Part shown: positions 36,346-45,589 of the stretch, one piece after another
Layout: the number at the start of each line of letters is the position of its first letter
How positions within the stretch are numbered: the first letter of the stretch is position 1
Assembly (NCBI RefSeq): GCF_010671565.1
Contig: NZ_JAABOQ010000003.1
Span: forward strand, 434,001-498,000
Direction: 5' to 3'
DNA length: 64,000 bases
Source: Spongiivirga citrea
Lineage (GTDB): Bacteria > Bacteroidota > Bacteroidia > Flavobacteriales > Flavobacteriaceae
Position numbers and translations under genes: made by a program
Notes under the pieces: model-generated
Told to the model about the DNA's origin: nothing
Seen by the model: only the letters and a program-made list of their open reading frames with translations
Database searches by the model: none

Positions 36346-36879
36346 TTATTTATCCGTTAATAGTTTTTTTAATGTATTCCACCGGGGATCTATTTCCCCT
36401 GAATTTTCATCAGTTTGTTTTGGCTGAAGCTCTTCTAACTTTTCTAATATTTCTGATTTTAAACTACCGTCTTCAATACCAGGATGCACTCTTTTTGTTG
36501 GAATGCTTAGCACAATCATTTCATAAATATATTGTGCAATATTAATTTGATATTCGCCATGTGGTAAAACGAGTAACTCTTCATTTTCATCATTGTACTC
36601 ATCACCAAACTTTACTACCAAACTAAGTGACCCTGTGGTATCTTGATCATACGGCTCATTGGTACTATCGCAATTGATATTTACCAAGCCATTTGATGTA
36701 AATTCTAACTCGAGCATATTGCTTTTCTTTTCAAGCAATACATCGACTTTAATAGCTACATCATTAAAATCATCATATTCAAAAGTCTCAAAGAACGTCT
36801 TGCCTATTTGATATTCAAACTGATGTTTTCCTACTTTCAACCCAACAAATGGGATATTATATTCCTTCAACTGCTTCAT
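36346..36879 (-). CDS. DUF177 family protein (YceD-like)
   Basis: A 177-residue soluble protein of the DUF177/YceD family, linked to 23S rRNA or ribosomal-subunit biogenesis in plants and bacteria and almost always upstream of rpmF. Features are the N-terminal LKEYNIPFVGLKVGKHQFEYQIG, an acidic middle with a single Cys (NINCDSTNEPY), and the closing DPRWNTLKKLL typical of the family. A perfect -7 box lies 45 bases upstream. Confidence 0.88.
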   Translation of the reverse strand: MKQLKEYNIPFVGLKVGKHQFEYQIGKTFFETFEYDDFNDVAIKVDVLLEKKSNMLELEFTSNGLVNINCDSTNEPYDQDTTGSLSLVVKFGDEYNDENEELLVLPHGEYQINIAQYIYEMIVLSIPTKRVHPGIEDGSLKSEILEKLEELQPKQTDENSGEIDPRWNTLKKLLTDK

Positions 36880-36924
36880 ATCGCAACATCAAGTTCAAAA
36901 AAACACCTTACTTAAAGGCGGGTG

Positions 36925-36932
36925 CAAAGATA
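36925..36932 (-). promoter_or_regulatory. candidate -7 element of the yceD-rpmF promoter
   Basis: On the minus strand this reads TATCTTTG, an exact match to the Bacteroidetes -7 consensus TAnnTTTG, 45 bases before the DUF177 start codon. No convincing TTTG -33 element lies 19-21 bases upstream, so support is partial. Confidence 0.35.
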
Positions 36933-37020
36933 TAAAAAATAATAAGTTTTAATGCTGGTTATCAACTTTTTTGTGTTGATAAATTTATATCTTCTATTCG
37001 GCATCTTTTTCGGTTATAAT

Positions 37021-37437
37021 TTAAACCTGTCTTTTCTTAAAAAGGCCAAAAACAAATAGCAAGTTTAGTATGAAAGCCAGTATTTGAGCAATAAATAGCG
37101 ATAGCACAATTAACTGTATGTTATAAAAATAAAATGACACCACTGCAGTTAATACAATTGCTCCTAAATGAATAGAAGACAATATTACTGACGTCTTTCT
37201 TTTTACTATTTGAATAATGAGATAAGACAGCAATGCAATTATAGGGCATATTAAGGCGAAGAGTGTGATCCAGAAACTAAGGTCGACAGCATAGTTTACG
37301 GTTTGGTTGTAGCCTGGTTTTAAATCGAATGTCCCCGAAATTAAGCTTAGCAAGACATAGGTAACTAACGTTAGAAAAAACATTCGATTTTCTAACAGGT
37401 ATTTTATAGTGTAATTCGGTCTGTCGGTTTCACTCAT
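37021..37437 (-). CDS. small four-helix membrane protein
   Basis: A 138-residue membrane protein with four hydrophobic segments (about 17-38, 50-74, 86-105 and 108-130). Short charged ends include NYTIKYLLENRMFF at the start and LFKKRQV at the end, putting both termini probably in the cytoplasm. No family recognised. It lies between the DUF177 gene and the surface-protein block. Confidence 0.65.
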   Translation of the reverse strand: MSETDRPNYTIKYLLENRMFFLTLVTYVLLSLISGTFDLKPGYNQTVNYAVDLSFWITLFALICPIIALLSYLIIQIVKRKTSVILSSIHLGAIVLTAVVSFYFYNIQLIVLSLFIAQILAFILNLLFVFGLFKKRQV

Positions 37438-37533
37438 TTATATATAATTTGCCCCGCAAAAATATATTAATATTCTTCGATGATAAATCAATTTTTAATG
37501 CAACTACATATTCGAAACAAATTGAAAGTTGCT

Positions 37534-38745
37534 TCAATCTTGCTGCTTTTTCAATTCGGAAATAATCTTACTCTGCTCTTCAGTTTGTTTAGGAATATTA
37601 TATGTCCACCAAAATTTAGTATTAAAACTCTTTGCTTGATTTTCAATACTTGTATTACTATCCATATTTCTGTTAAATGGATAGTCTTTAGTATCAATAA
37701 TTATGTTGTTAATGAAAAGCTCCTTTTTAGGATACTTTGTAAATAGCAATTTAGTTGATTCCAAGCCATCATAAATTTTCCAAGTATCCTCTTCCTTTTG
37801 ATATTTGAGATACATCTTTCCTTTATATTCCTGATATTCGAAAATGACATTATAATATACTTGCAAAGCGCCATTTGACAACTTTCTAGACCATGACCTA
37901 CCGTTTACCGACTGTCGTGTTAACTCCATTCGTACGAATGCGAAGGTTTTAGTGTCTATAAATAAAGTGGCATTTTGATAAGGTTTGTCGATGCCTTTTA
38001 TTTTATACACGAAACCGTCATCATAGGGTAAAACAGCTTCAATTTCATATTTCCAGCCTTTCTTCCCTTTGATAGGCCCATAATCAAATCGGATAAAATC
38101 GTCTTCAACTAGATCGATTAGTGAGTTTTTACGATCCCATTGTTCGTTCCATTTATTTTTTTGAGAAAGGTAGTTGGACTTTACTTCAACCAACTCAATT
38201 AAGGGTTCTCTTTTTACGGAATTGCCTTGGTATAAAAATTTAGCTGCGCACTCTAAATACTCAACATGCCTTTTATCTTCTTTTTGAAGATCGCGGACAT
38301 AACCTTCTAGAAGGTAGGGCCGGGTAGGGTAGTTGTTTTTGATTTGGGAATATGCTTTTTTTACAATTTGCTTGGCACTAAGTTTTTTCTTTTTTGAAAC
38401 TGTAATTGTAACCTCATCGAGGTTCACGGTTTCGGAAGATAAAAACAGTTGTTCGTTTTCGATGAAGGTGTCTAGCTGCTTTGAAATAGTTTGATAGCCA
38501 ATTATAGATATTATGACATTGCTAGCTTCATAACCGTGAGGTATATGAAATATGAAAAATCCATCGTCGTTTGTAGTTGTTCCTATTGGCTGCCCTTCAA
38601 TATAAATGGAAACAAAGGGAATTGGCTCTGATGTTTTCTTGTCTAAAATTTGGCCGGTAAGTGTACTTATATTTTCCTGAGCAAATGATACAGAAAATTT
38701 GAAGACTATGATAATTAAAAAATGAAGTCTAATAAGGTTTTTCAT
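37534..38745 (-). CDS. carboxypeptidase-regulatory-like domain protein
   Basis: An exported protein of 403 residues. The signal peptide (about 1-22, ending SFAQ) is followed by a CarbopepD_reg_2 beta-sandwich (about 25-110): TLTGQILDKKTSEPIPFVSIYIEG, GTTTNDDGFFIFHIP, LDEVTITV. The rest is a DUF5686-like, TonB-receptor-related periplasmic region without a barrel, with KKLSAKQIVKKAYSQIKNNYPTRPYLLEGYVRD as its conserved opening. Function unknown; this architecture is common at Bacteroidetes outer surfaces. Confidence 0.82.
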   Translation of the reverse strand: MKNLIRLHFLIIIVFKFSVSFAQENISTLTGQILDKKTSEPIPFVSIYIEGQPIGTTTNDDGFFIFHIPHGYEASNVIISIIGYQTISKQLDTFIENEQLFLSSETVNLDEVTITVSKKKKLSAKQIVKKAYSQIKNNYPTRPYLLEGYVRDLQKEDKRHVEYLECAAKFLYQGNSVKREPLIELVEVKSNYLSQKNKWNEQWDRKNSLIDLVEDDFIRFDYGPIKGKKGWKYEIEAVLPYDDGFVYKIKGIDKPYQNATLFIDTKTFAFVRMELTRQSVNGRSWSRKLSNGALQVYYNVIFEYQEYKGKMYLKYQKEEDTWKIYDGLESTKLLFTKYPKKELFINNIIIDTKDYPFNRNMDSNTSIENQAKSFNTKFWWTYNIPKQTEEQSKIISELKKQQD

Positions 38746-38800
38746 ATTTATTGAAACGATTTAGGCATAGTTTTGTTACATCGTTCCCTTAGCTGTCAAA

Positions 38801-38834
38801 ATAAAAAACCTCCTTGCTTATCGCAAAGAGGTTG
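38801..38834 (-). terminator. terminator of the 54-aa membrane-protein gene
   Basis: On the minus strand a stem aacctctttgc/gcaaggaggtt with a five-base loop is followed by six T residues. It lies about 28 bases after the stop codon of the small gene at 38862, which supports that gene being a separate transcript. Confidence 0.8.
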
Positions 38835-38861
38835 TATATGAAAAAGACGTGTTTGTCTAAA

Positions 38862-39026
38862 TTATCCTAATAAAGAAACTATTGCGTTGTACGCAAAAGT
38901 TGTCAAGCCTAAAGCAATGATTGTAAGATATGCCCAAGTAAATGTCTTCACAGTAACTGCTTCGACACCTTTTACATTACTTAATTTTCTTTTGTAGGCC
39001 TCTTTAAATACTAAAACTGCTTGCAT
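38862..39026 (-). CDS. 54-residue single-helix membrane protein
   Basis: A small gene. It reads MQAVLVFKEAYKRKLSNVKG at the start, then a basic/polar stretch, and a hydrophobic helix (about 33-53) ending IVSLLG. Support comes from a normal ATG, a clean terminator with a T tract just downstream, and amino-acid composition typical of a membrane microprotein (positive-inside N-terminus). No family recognised. It is flanked by the carboxypeptidase-like gene and the HExxH lipoprotein gene. Confidence 0.65.
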   Translation of the reverse strand: MQAVLVFKEAYKRKLSNVKGVEAVTVKTFTWAYLTIIALGLTTFAYNAIVSLLG

Positions 39027-39201
39027 GATGTTTGAGGGATTTAGTTAATAATTCCTTTAAAAAATATGACGCAAACCTAACTTAGATAATACGTTGACCC
39101 TACCTCTTTTCGGTTAACTACCAGTAAATGGATATGAAAAACACAAATTGGGTTTATGTGTGCCAAAAATCGGATATAGAACCAGCTATTTTCTAAAAAT
39201 T

Positions 39202-40341
39202 TTAATTGCCCTTAATATTTCCATCTACTACCGTCACATTAAAAGATGCTCGACCTCCCGTAGCTCTCCAAAAATTGCTAGAGTTACCCCAGGTGTTTGC
39301 ATCAGGCGCAGCGGCTCTGGTAAAATTTTCAAGATCATCATTTAACGAAGTTATTTCGTCATCTGTCAATACTGCTTTTGAGATTACCACAACTAAGCCA
39401 TTAAAGTCTTTTTGAGAATCTTGACTGTTAGGAATACGTTCACCATGAGTGGTAATCAAGTCTTCGGCTGTATAGGTAGTTATTGCTGTTGCTGTAAATT
39501 CTCCTGCATTAGTAGTTCGTTCGGGGTTTTCAGCTACCTGTAAATCCTCCAGCTCATCAGTAGTAATAAGTCCCATTAAATATAGTTCAACATTTCCATA
39601 AGGAACTGAATTTCCCCCATTAGCAAAGGTTCCAAAATTATTAGAGCCTGACATACTTGCTTGATAGGTGTTATTTCCTAGACTGGTTAAGGTACTAAAA
39701 CCCCCTAACTGGCCTCCAGCACTCGAAAAGCCCCAATGCCCTCCAACTGTTGTCGGAATAAAGTTCTTATTTGCCCAATAGTGTACTATTTCGTGTAAAA
39801 AAGGACCGTTCCTAATATACCGAGTTCGTGGCATATGCAAAACTCCTTTAAGGGTAGCGGTAGAACCAAAAGCTTGTGTATTATTATACGTATTACCCCC
39901 TAATCCTTGTACGTCTAACTTAGCTGGTGTATGTCGACCAAAATAAAGTCCTGGCGGTTGGTCGGCTTCGTTTGATAGAATAATTATAAAATCGAAGTCA
40001 TCATCGAAATACTCATATACCTTTTTAGTGATATCTTGAACATTACCCGTCTCATCTAGATATGAATTGTAATCTACCTCTGACAAAATAAGATTTGTAA
40101 ACCGTCGATCTTCATCTAAAGTAAAACCATCTTCAAAAGTAATTGTACCTGTTGTCGGCCCTGGATCACCAGAACCATGATCGCCACCGTTACCATCTCC
40201 TGGATCATCAGGCTCTTCTGTCATTCCATCAGGATCTGATGTTGTTGGCTCATCTTTGTCGCAAGAAATTACCAGCATTATTATTAAAAGTAGTGGCGCA
40301 ACAAGAAAGCTGAGCTTTAGCTGTAGGTTTTTTCGGTTCAT
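39202..40341 (-). CDS. lipoprotein with an HExxH metallopeptidase-like motif
   Basis: A 379-residue lipoprotein. The signal peptide ends in the lipobox VISC (Cys about 27), then an acidic, Gly/Pro/Asp-rich linker (about 28-68). The globular part has FLHEIVHYWANKN (about residue 186), an HExxH zinc motif, followed by GGHWGFSSAGGQLGGF, where the downstream His may be a third ligand. This fits an uncharacterised surface metallopeptidase; I cannot place it in a MEROPS family. It lies 29 bases upstream of pdxA's stop on the same strand, so it may be read through from pdxA. Confidence 0.75.
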   Translation of the reverse strand: MNRKNLQLKLSFLVAPLLLIIMLVISCDKDEPTTSDPDGMTEEPDDPGDGNGGDHGSGDPGPTTGTITFEDGFTLDEDRRFTNLILSEVDYNSYLDETGNVQDITKKVYEYFDDDFDFIIILSNEADQPPGLYFGRHTPAKLDVQGLGGNTYNNTQAFGSTATLKGVLHMPRTRYIRNGPFLHEIVHYWANKNFIPTTVGGHWGFSSAGGQLGGFSTLTSLGNNTYQASMSGSNNFGTFANGGNSVPYGNVELYLMGLITTDELEDLQVAENPERTTNAGEFTATAITTYTAEDLITTHGERIPNSQDSQKDFNGLVVVISKAVLTDDEITSLNDDLENFTRAAAPDANTWGNSSNFWRATGGRASFNVTVVDGNIKGN

Positions 40342-40370
40342 TGATGTTGGGTTTTGAGGTCGTGAGGCTA

Positions 40371-41423
40371 CTAGCGTTTTTGTTCCCTTTTAAACTTTCT
40401 CAAAGGGTTTGCACTAAGCTCCTTATACTCAGAACGCTTTTTATAAATTGATATTGCTTTAAAAACCGCCTCTTCAAACGAGCTATGATCGGCTTGTCCT
40501 TTTCCCGCAATCTCATAAGCAGTGCCGTGATCGGGTGAGGTACGCACATGACTTAACCCCGCTGTGTAGTTAACACCTTGACCAAAAGAAAGGGTTTTAA
40601 AAGGAATTAAGCCTTGGTCGTGATAGGCGGCAATAACAGCATCAAACTTCTTATAATTGTCCGATCCAAAAAAACTATCAGCGGCATAAGGGCCATAGGT
40701 CAACATCCCTTTTTCATTAAGGCTTTTAAGCGTAGGTTTTAAAACCTCATCATCTTCTTTACCTATAACACCATTATCACCAACATGTGGGTTGATTCCC
40801 AAAACGGCAATCTTAGGTTTACGAATACCAAAATCAACCTGTAATGATTTATTGATTGTGCTTAATTTCTTGGTAATCAATTCTTCGGTTATATTACTAG
40901 AAACATCTTTTACAGCAACATGGTCGGTTAACAATCCTACTCGAAGCGAATTTGTGATCATGAACATAAGACTATCACCTTCAAGTTCCTGGTCTAAATA
41001 ATCAGTATGCCCAGGGAACTTAAAATCATCAGCTTGAATATTTGACTTACTAATTGGTGCAGTCACTAACACATCAATCTCATTATTCTTCAAAGCCTTG
41101 GTCGCTGCTTTCAACGATTTAATCGCATACGCACCAATTTTCTCATCTTCTTGTCCAAAATTAATATCGACACTTTCTCGCCAAACATTAACGACATTAA
41201 CCTTATTATGTACTGCCTTTGTAGCATCATCAACTCCAAAAATGTCAACTTGAAGATTCAGGTGTTTCTTTATGTACGAAAGAATTTTTGCTGATGCAAA
41301 GATCACTGGAGTACACAACTCGAGCATACGCCTATCTTGAAAAGTTTTCAAAACGACTTCACTACCTATTCCATTTAGATCTCCTATAGAAATCCCCACT
41401 TTTATCTTTTCTTTACTTTGCAT
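40371..41423 (-). CDS. pdxA: 4-hydroxythreonine-4-phosphate dehydrogenase
   Basis: PdxA makes the aminoacetone-phosphate precursor of pyridoxine 5'-phosphate. It has GISIGDLNGIGSEV at the N-terminus (about 10-23), VTAPISKSNIQ, FPGHTDYLDQEL and the metal-site region AAYHDQGLIPFKTLSFGQGVNYTAGLSHVRTSPDHGTAYEIAGKG. Length (350 aa) is slightly above the family mean. Divergent from ribE with a 62-base gap. Confidence 0.95.
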   Translation of the reverse strand: MQSKEKIKVGISIGDLNGIGSEVVLKTFQDRRMLELCTPVIFASAKILSYIKKHLNLQVDIFGVDDATKAVHNKVNVVNVWRESVDINFGQEDEKIGAYAIKSLKAATKALKNNEIDVLVTAPISKSNIQADDFKFPGHTDYLDQELEGDSLMFMITNSLRVGLLTDHVAVKDVSSNITEELITKKLSTINKSLQVDFGIRKPKIAVLGINPHVGDNGVIGKEDDEVLKPTLKSLNEKGMLTYGPYAADSFFGSDNYKKFDAVIAAYHDQGLIPFKTLSFGQGVNYTAGLSHVRTSPDHGTAYEIAGKGQADHSSFEEAVFKAISIYKKRSEYKELSANPLRKFKREQKR

Positions 41424-41445
41424 AAAGTTGATCTGCTTTTTGTAC

Positions 41446-41467
41446 TACTTTTGATACTGCAAATGTA
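41446..41467. promoter_or_regulatory. candidate divergent promoters of pdxA and ribE (-7 boxes)
   Basis: TACTTTTG on the plus strand (41446-41453) precedes ribE by 33 bases. TACATTTG on the minus strand (41460-41467) precedes pdxA by 37 bases. Both match TAnnTTTG exactly, but well-spaced TTTG -33 elements are not obvious on either side. If both are real, the two promoters face apart with their -7 boxes only six bases apart. Confidence 0.35.
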
Positions 41468-41485
41468 CTTTAATTATATAGAATT

Positions 41486-42073
41486 ATGTTTACTGGTATT
41501 GTCGAAGCCCTAGGAGTTGTAAGCCGTCTTGAAAATGAAAAAGAGAATCTTCATATCACCATAAATAACAAGCTGGCTCATGAACTAAAAATTGATCAAA
41601 GTGTTATGCATAACGGCGTGTGCTTGACCGTTGTGGCTATTAATAATGACGAGTACACGGTTACCGCAATAAAAGAAACGCTGGAAAAAACTAATATAGG
41701 TACTTTAAAGATTGGTGATATTGTAAATCTTGAACGTGCGATGCAATTGGGAGCCAGATTAGATGGTCATATTGTACAAGGTCACGTTGACCAAATAGCA
41801 ACCTGCACTAATATAAAAGATGAAAACGGCAGCTGGGTTTTTAGCTTTGAATACGATCCCTCACTTAATAACATTACTATCGAGAAAGGATCGATTACTA
41901 TAAACGGAACGAGTTTAACTGTTGTTGACTCAAAAGCGAACGGATTTAGTGTCGCCATTATTCCTTTTACGTACGAACACACAAATTTTAAAAACTTTAA
42001 ACAGGGTACTATCGTCAATTTAGAATTTGATGTAATTGGAAAGTACGTTGCAAGACTTCATCAACTGCGTTGA
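41486..42073 (+). CDS. ribE: riboflavin synthase, alpha subunit
   Basis: Dismutates two 6,7-dimethyl-8-ribityllumazine molecules to riboflavin. Two lumazine-binding repeats are visible: the first starts MFTGIVEALGVV and the second begins about residue 96 at LDGHIVQGHVD. SITINGTSLTVVD and the first-repeat counterpart VMHNGVCLTVVA align as the paired substrate loops. Length (195 aa) is normal. Divergent from pdxA, a common flavobacterial arrangement. Confidence 0.95.
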   Translation: MFTGIVEALGVVSRLENEKENLHITINNKLAHELKIDQSVMHNGVCLTVVAINNDEYTVTAIKETLEKTNIGTLKIGDIVNLERAMQLGARLDGHIVQGHVDQIATCTNIKDENGSWVFSFEYDPSLNNITIEKGSITINGTSLTVVDSKANGFSVAIIPFTYEHTNFKNFKQGTIVNLEFDVIGKYVARLHQLR

Positions 42074-42230
42074 TTTTCAACACTTTTGCTTAAAATCACT
42101 TCTATTGTTGTTGCAAACAATAGTCTCAAAACAGTATTATTTTGGTTTAATTTGTGTGTTTAATCGGTAAAAAATGTTTTTTATCGAAATACACTATGCG
42201 TACATAACAACTTTATCCTCCACATCGCCA

Positions 42231-42238
42231 TATATTTG
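42231..42238 (+). promoter_or_regulatory. candidate -7 element upstream of the 42296 gene
   Basis: TATATTTG is an exact match to TAnnTTTG and sits 58 bases before the ATG at 42296. It overlaps the alternative start at 42236, which argues for the downstream start. No clear -33 TTTG is seen at the right distance. Confidence 0.35.
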
Positions 42239-42295
42239 TACCACCAAATCGAAAGACCATCTTACTTAACATTAAACATAATATTGAAAATTAAA

Positions 42296-42664
42296 ATGAT
42301 CAACCCGGTTACCTTTTTTTACTCTAAAATCTATACATACATAACCTACGCTGGTATTACTGAAGTGAACCCACACTTGCAGTCATCATTAATAGTAACA
42401 GCAACCCTCTGTTATTATTTACAACAAGCCATCAACTTGTTACCATTTGAACTTAACCCTACAGCACAGCTTATAACATTATTGTTATGTCCCCTTAGCC
42501 TATTTATATGCTATACATATTATAACAACGACGGTAGAGAGAAACAGCTTGAACGACTGAATCTAAATGAAAATGAAGATGAAAGAAGCCTAAACAATGC
42601 CTTAACAATTGCACTTGTTGTGCCAATGTTGGTTTTCTTTACCGTTACTGTTTTTAACCTATAA
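42296..42664 (+). CDS. small hypothetical membrane protein
   Basis: A 122-residue membrane protein from the ATG at 42296 (MINPVTFFYSKIYTY); the 20 extra upstream codons overlap a likely promoter. Hydrophobic segments lie at about 28-48, 56-73 and 100-120. Between the second and third there is a charged loop, NNDGREKQLERLNLNENEDERSLNN. No family recognised. A strong terminator follows. Confidence 0.65.
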   Translation: MINPVTFFYSKIYTYITYAGITEVNPHLQSSLIVTATLCYYLQQAINLLPFELNPTAQLITLLLCPLSLFICYTYYNNDGREKQLERLNLNENEDERSLNNALTIALVVPMLVFFTVTVFNL

Positions 42665-42721
42665 CAGCCCCCTGCCCTTAATCTGTTAATTAACATTTTT
42701 AAGAACCGTACCTAAAACAAA

Positions 42722-42756
42722 GAGAACCCCTTTTCTTACGAAAAGGGGTTTTTAAT
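42722..42756. terminator. strong bidirectional terminator
   Basis: Perfect stem aaccccttttc/gaaaaggggtt with a four-base loop and flanking A and T runs. It separates the gene at 42296 from the convergent subtilase gene ending at 42770. Confidence 0.85.
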
Positions 42757-42769
42757 TCGGTCCAAATGA

Positions 42770-45589
42770 TTATCGAGCTTGGGTATTTACGAGCAACTTT
42801 CCGCTTTTATAGTTTTTCTTTGATGATTCGATATTATATAGATAAATTCCTGACTGTAATGATTGGATATCAACAAAATCGCGATCAGACGTAATTTCTT
42901 GGCGTAGAAGTAATCGCCCTTTTAAATCATACAGTTCAAGAATGACAACCTCTTCATCTTCTTTACTACTATAAACATTAAACCCTTTGTCAATTATCGG
43001 GTTTGGAAAAAGTAAATAAGGCTCTTTATCTGTAAAATAAAACGCACTTAAAATATCTGAGTTAATAATACTTCCTGCTACCGTATTAATTCGGAATTGA
43101 TAGTTGTTTTGACCCAAACTAGGATCATCATCTTGCACAGTGATAAAAGCACTTGAAAGATCAGTCAGTGTTTCAATTAATTGTTCTTGTCCGCCAGCCA
43201 AAATTCTATATACCGATATGCTTTCAATATTACTTAGACTGCCTAACTCGCTTGTTAACAAAACGGCACTTTTATCCTCAGTTAACTCGGCAAAGGCGAT
43301 AGTAAAATAACAGTTTTCAGTAAAATTTTGATGATTTATTGTTGGACTCCTGATTCCATCAGTAGTTTCGTTTAAAATAGGAGACACAGCAAAAAACGGA
43401 CTTTCATAAGCGGTTTTTTGAAAAGTGAAAAGCGTGTCTGCTACCTGCGCCACTTCTTCTAGCTGACGACCTTGTAAATTATAAATACGATAGTTGCTTA
43501 TTGCATCATTTTTAGGCCAACTTAGTTCAACCACGCCTTCACAATTTAACGGAACCCGAAGATTAAAAGCCTTGGTAATTGTAAATGGCGAAGACAGATA
43601 GTCAACATTACCAACCGTCATTCGTAATTGGGCAGTCCCAGTAAAATCCTCTGGTGGATTCCATTGATAAAAACCAGCATCAATATTCACTTCAGCATTA
43701 ATTGGTTGCCAGACACCTTCATTATTATATTGAACAGACAAAATTCCTATAGTATTTTCTGAAAAAGACTGAGCCCAGCGCAAGGCATAAACGAACTCGC
43801 CATTGTAAGGATAATTCTCATTTTCTAGTGGATATGTCCAAGAAAATTGATCGGTTTCCTCCCAACTATACGCAAGCGAAAAAGCTTGGTCGCTAACCAA
43901 AGTATTTCCTATTACGCTTATTGTATAATTTCCTGGTGTAATCGTTTCCAATCCTATCTGTTCGATATTATTTAACGCATCAACCCCCCTTGTTGCGGGA
44001 TTTTGAATTGCGCTTGCATTTGCTTCAATATTTAATACCCATGGAAGCGTTTCTTGGCTGGTTGGACTCGTAAGCTTTAAATCCAGATCATTAATCAATG
44101 CCATATTATCATTAACGTTGGCGGCAGGATCGGTCCAAGCTAAAGTGATCTTTAAGTTTGTGGCACTTTCGGGAATATCAATGATAAATGTTTTGGTTTG
44201 ATTGGAGGAAATAACATCATTAATATACGATCCCTCCTTAACGATATCAACAGCCTTTTTCGCATTTAAACTGCCGTAACCTGATGAAAAATCGGGTCCT
44301 TGAGGACCAATATCATCAGCAGCATTTATAAGTACTGCTTTTATTAGGGAAGCGGCTGGTAAACTCCCTGTCTCATTTTCATAGGCTTCCTGTACTAAGT
44401 TTGCAGCACCAGAAACCATAGCCGCTGTATTCGATGTGCCTTCAAAACTATAGCCAACTAATTCGGGTTTAATCCGGCCATCATATGCAGGCCCTTTTGA
44501 TGAGAAATCAGTTACCTGATTCAACTCGTCCATTGCACCAACTAGCAAGGTGTTTTTAGACATTTTAAAATTCCCTGTGATATTCGCGAAGCCAGCAATC
44601 CCAGAATACGCTCCGTTTTCTGAAGTTTCCAATCCGCTATTTCCTGAAGAGAAAACATGTAGCATTTGTGGGTTTTGAGCTACTAAATTGTCATATTCAA
44701 AAGCGAGTTCGCCATAAAAATTCTCGATCTCAGTGCCATACGAATGATTTTGAATACGCACTTGAGCGTTGTCTAAGATCATTTGAGAATCGGGAAACAC
44801 TTCGTTAAAATCGGATAAAAAGATGGTTGCCTCAGAAGAAACCCCAAGGCTCGTTGCAGAACTATTTCCTAAGCCGCTGATAATCGTTGACATATCGGTA
44901 GCGTGATCATCCACAATTTCAGAAATGATAGGTGAATCGACATTTTTCCCAATTAGATCTATATCTTCCTGTCTAGATTGATTGTCTTTTACCCCAATTG
45001 TCTTAGTACTTCCTTTAAGTTCGGGAAAAGCATTTTTTAAGGTATTTATGCCGTTTATGGTTGTATTAAAATCATTAACTACTGACTCTTGCTTTGGATA
45101 AATAGCCTCATTCCCCACATAAATTACATCGGGGTTATTTAAAACCGCCTTATTAATGACTTCAATATTTGTTTTGACTACCAATCTTCCATTTTGTTGT
45201 TTTATAATATCTGCATTGTATGCTCTTAGAGTGTTAGCAATAGTTCTAGTATTCGCTTTTGATTTTATGATGAAGATCCTTTTGCTGTTATTATTAAACG
45301 AGAAGTTGTTAGATAATTTCCAGTTATTATTAACAGGAGTAAATTCAGAATGCATTATTTCTGAAAATACAATATGATGATTTTTATCTAGACGTCTTAT
45401 AACTTCATGATCAGCCCCCTTTTCATCATTATGGAGGTGAATTAAATAATAATTTGACGGTTCTTTCTTATCCTTGGAAGCAGATTCTATATCCGCCAAA
45501 TAATCCCATTTTTTACAGCTAGAAAGTTGCTGTCCGATGCTTGACCAGATCGCACAAAAAAGACATACGAACGAGAAGAAATACTTCAT
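42770..45589 (-). CDS. secreted subtilisin-like (S8) serine protease with T9SS type A sorting domain
   Basis: A 939-residue exocellular protease. The signal peptide is about 1-19 (YFFSFVCLFCAIWSSIG). The S8 domain (about 200-470) has a diverged His motif DDHATDMSTIISGLG (HGTHVAG in most subtilases) and the nucleophile motif FEGTSNTAAMVSGAANL, so the Ser is intact. The Asp motif is less clear (TIGVKDNQS). A proprotein-convertase-like beta domain follows (AWTDPAANVNDNMALINDLDL). Fibronectin-type segments continue, and the T9SS type A sorting domain occupies the last 75 residues (LFPNPIIDKGFNVYS, YDLKGRLLLRQ, LQSGIYLYNI). It probably degrades environmental protein. Confidence 0.92.
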   Translation of the reverse strand: MKYFFSFVCLFCAIWSSIGQQLSSCKKWDYLADIESASKDKKEPSNYYLIHLHNDEKGADHEVIRRLDKNHHIVFSEIMHSEFTPVNNNWKLSNNFSFNNNSKRIFIIKSKANTRTIANTLRAYNADIIKQQNGRLVVKTNIEVINKAVLNNPDVIYVGNEAIYPKQESVVNDFNTTINGINTLKNAFPELKGSTKTIGVKDNQSRQEDIDLIGKNVDSPIISEIVDDHATDMSTIISGLGNSSATSLGVSSEATIFLSDFNEVFPDSQMILDNAQVRIQNHSYGTEIENFYGELAFEYDNLVAQNPQMLHVFSSGNSGLETSENGAYSGIAGFANITGNFKMSKNTLLVGAMDELNQVTDFSSKGPAYDGRIKPELVGYSFEGTSNTAAMVSGAANLVQEAYENETGSLPAASLIKAVLINAADDIGPQGPDFSSGYGSLNAKKAVDIVKEGSYINDVISSNQTKTFIIDIPESATNLKITLAWTDPAANVNDNMALINDLDLKLTSPTSQETLPWVLNIEANASAIQNPATRGVDALNNIEQIGLETITPGNYTISVIGNTLVSDQAFSLAYSWEETDQFSWTYPLENENYPYNGEFVYALRWAQSFSENTIGILSVQYNNEGVWQPINAEVNIDAGFYQWNPPEDFTGTAQLRMTVGNVDYLSSPFTITKAFNLRVPLNCEGVVELSWPKNDAISNYRIYNLQGRQLEEVAQVADTLFTFQKTAYESPFFAVSPILNETTDGIRSPTINHQNFTENCYFTIAFAELTEDKSAVLLTSELGSLSNIESISVYRILAGGQEQLIETLTDLSSAFITVQDDDPSLGQNNYQFRINTVAGSIINSDILSAFYFTDKEPYLLFPNPIIDKGFNVYSSKEDEEVVILELYDLKGRLLLRQEITSDRDFVDIQSLQSGIYLYNIESSKKNYKSGKLLVNTQAR

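Noticed and set aside
42236-42295. Upstream ATG for the small membrane-protein gene
   Set aside because: It overlaps a perfect TATATTTG -7 box and adds polar residues ahead of the first helix.
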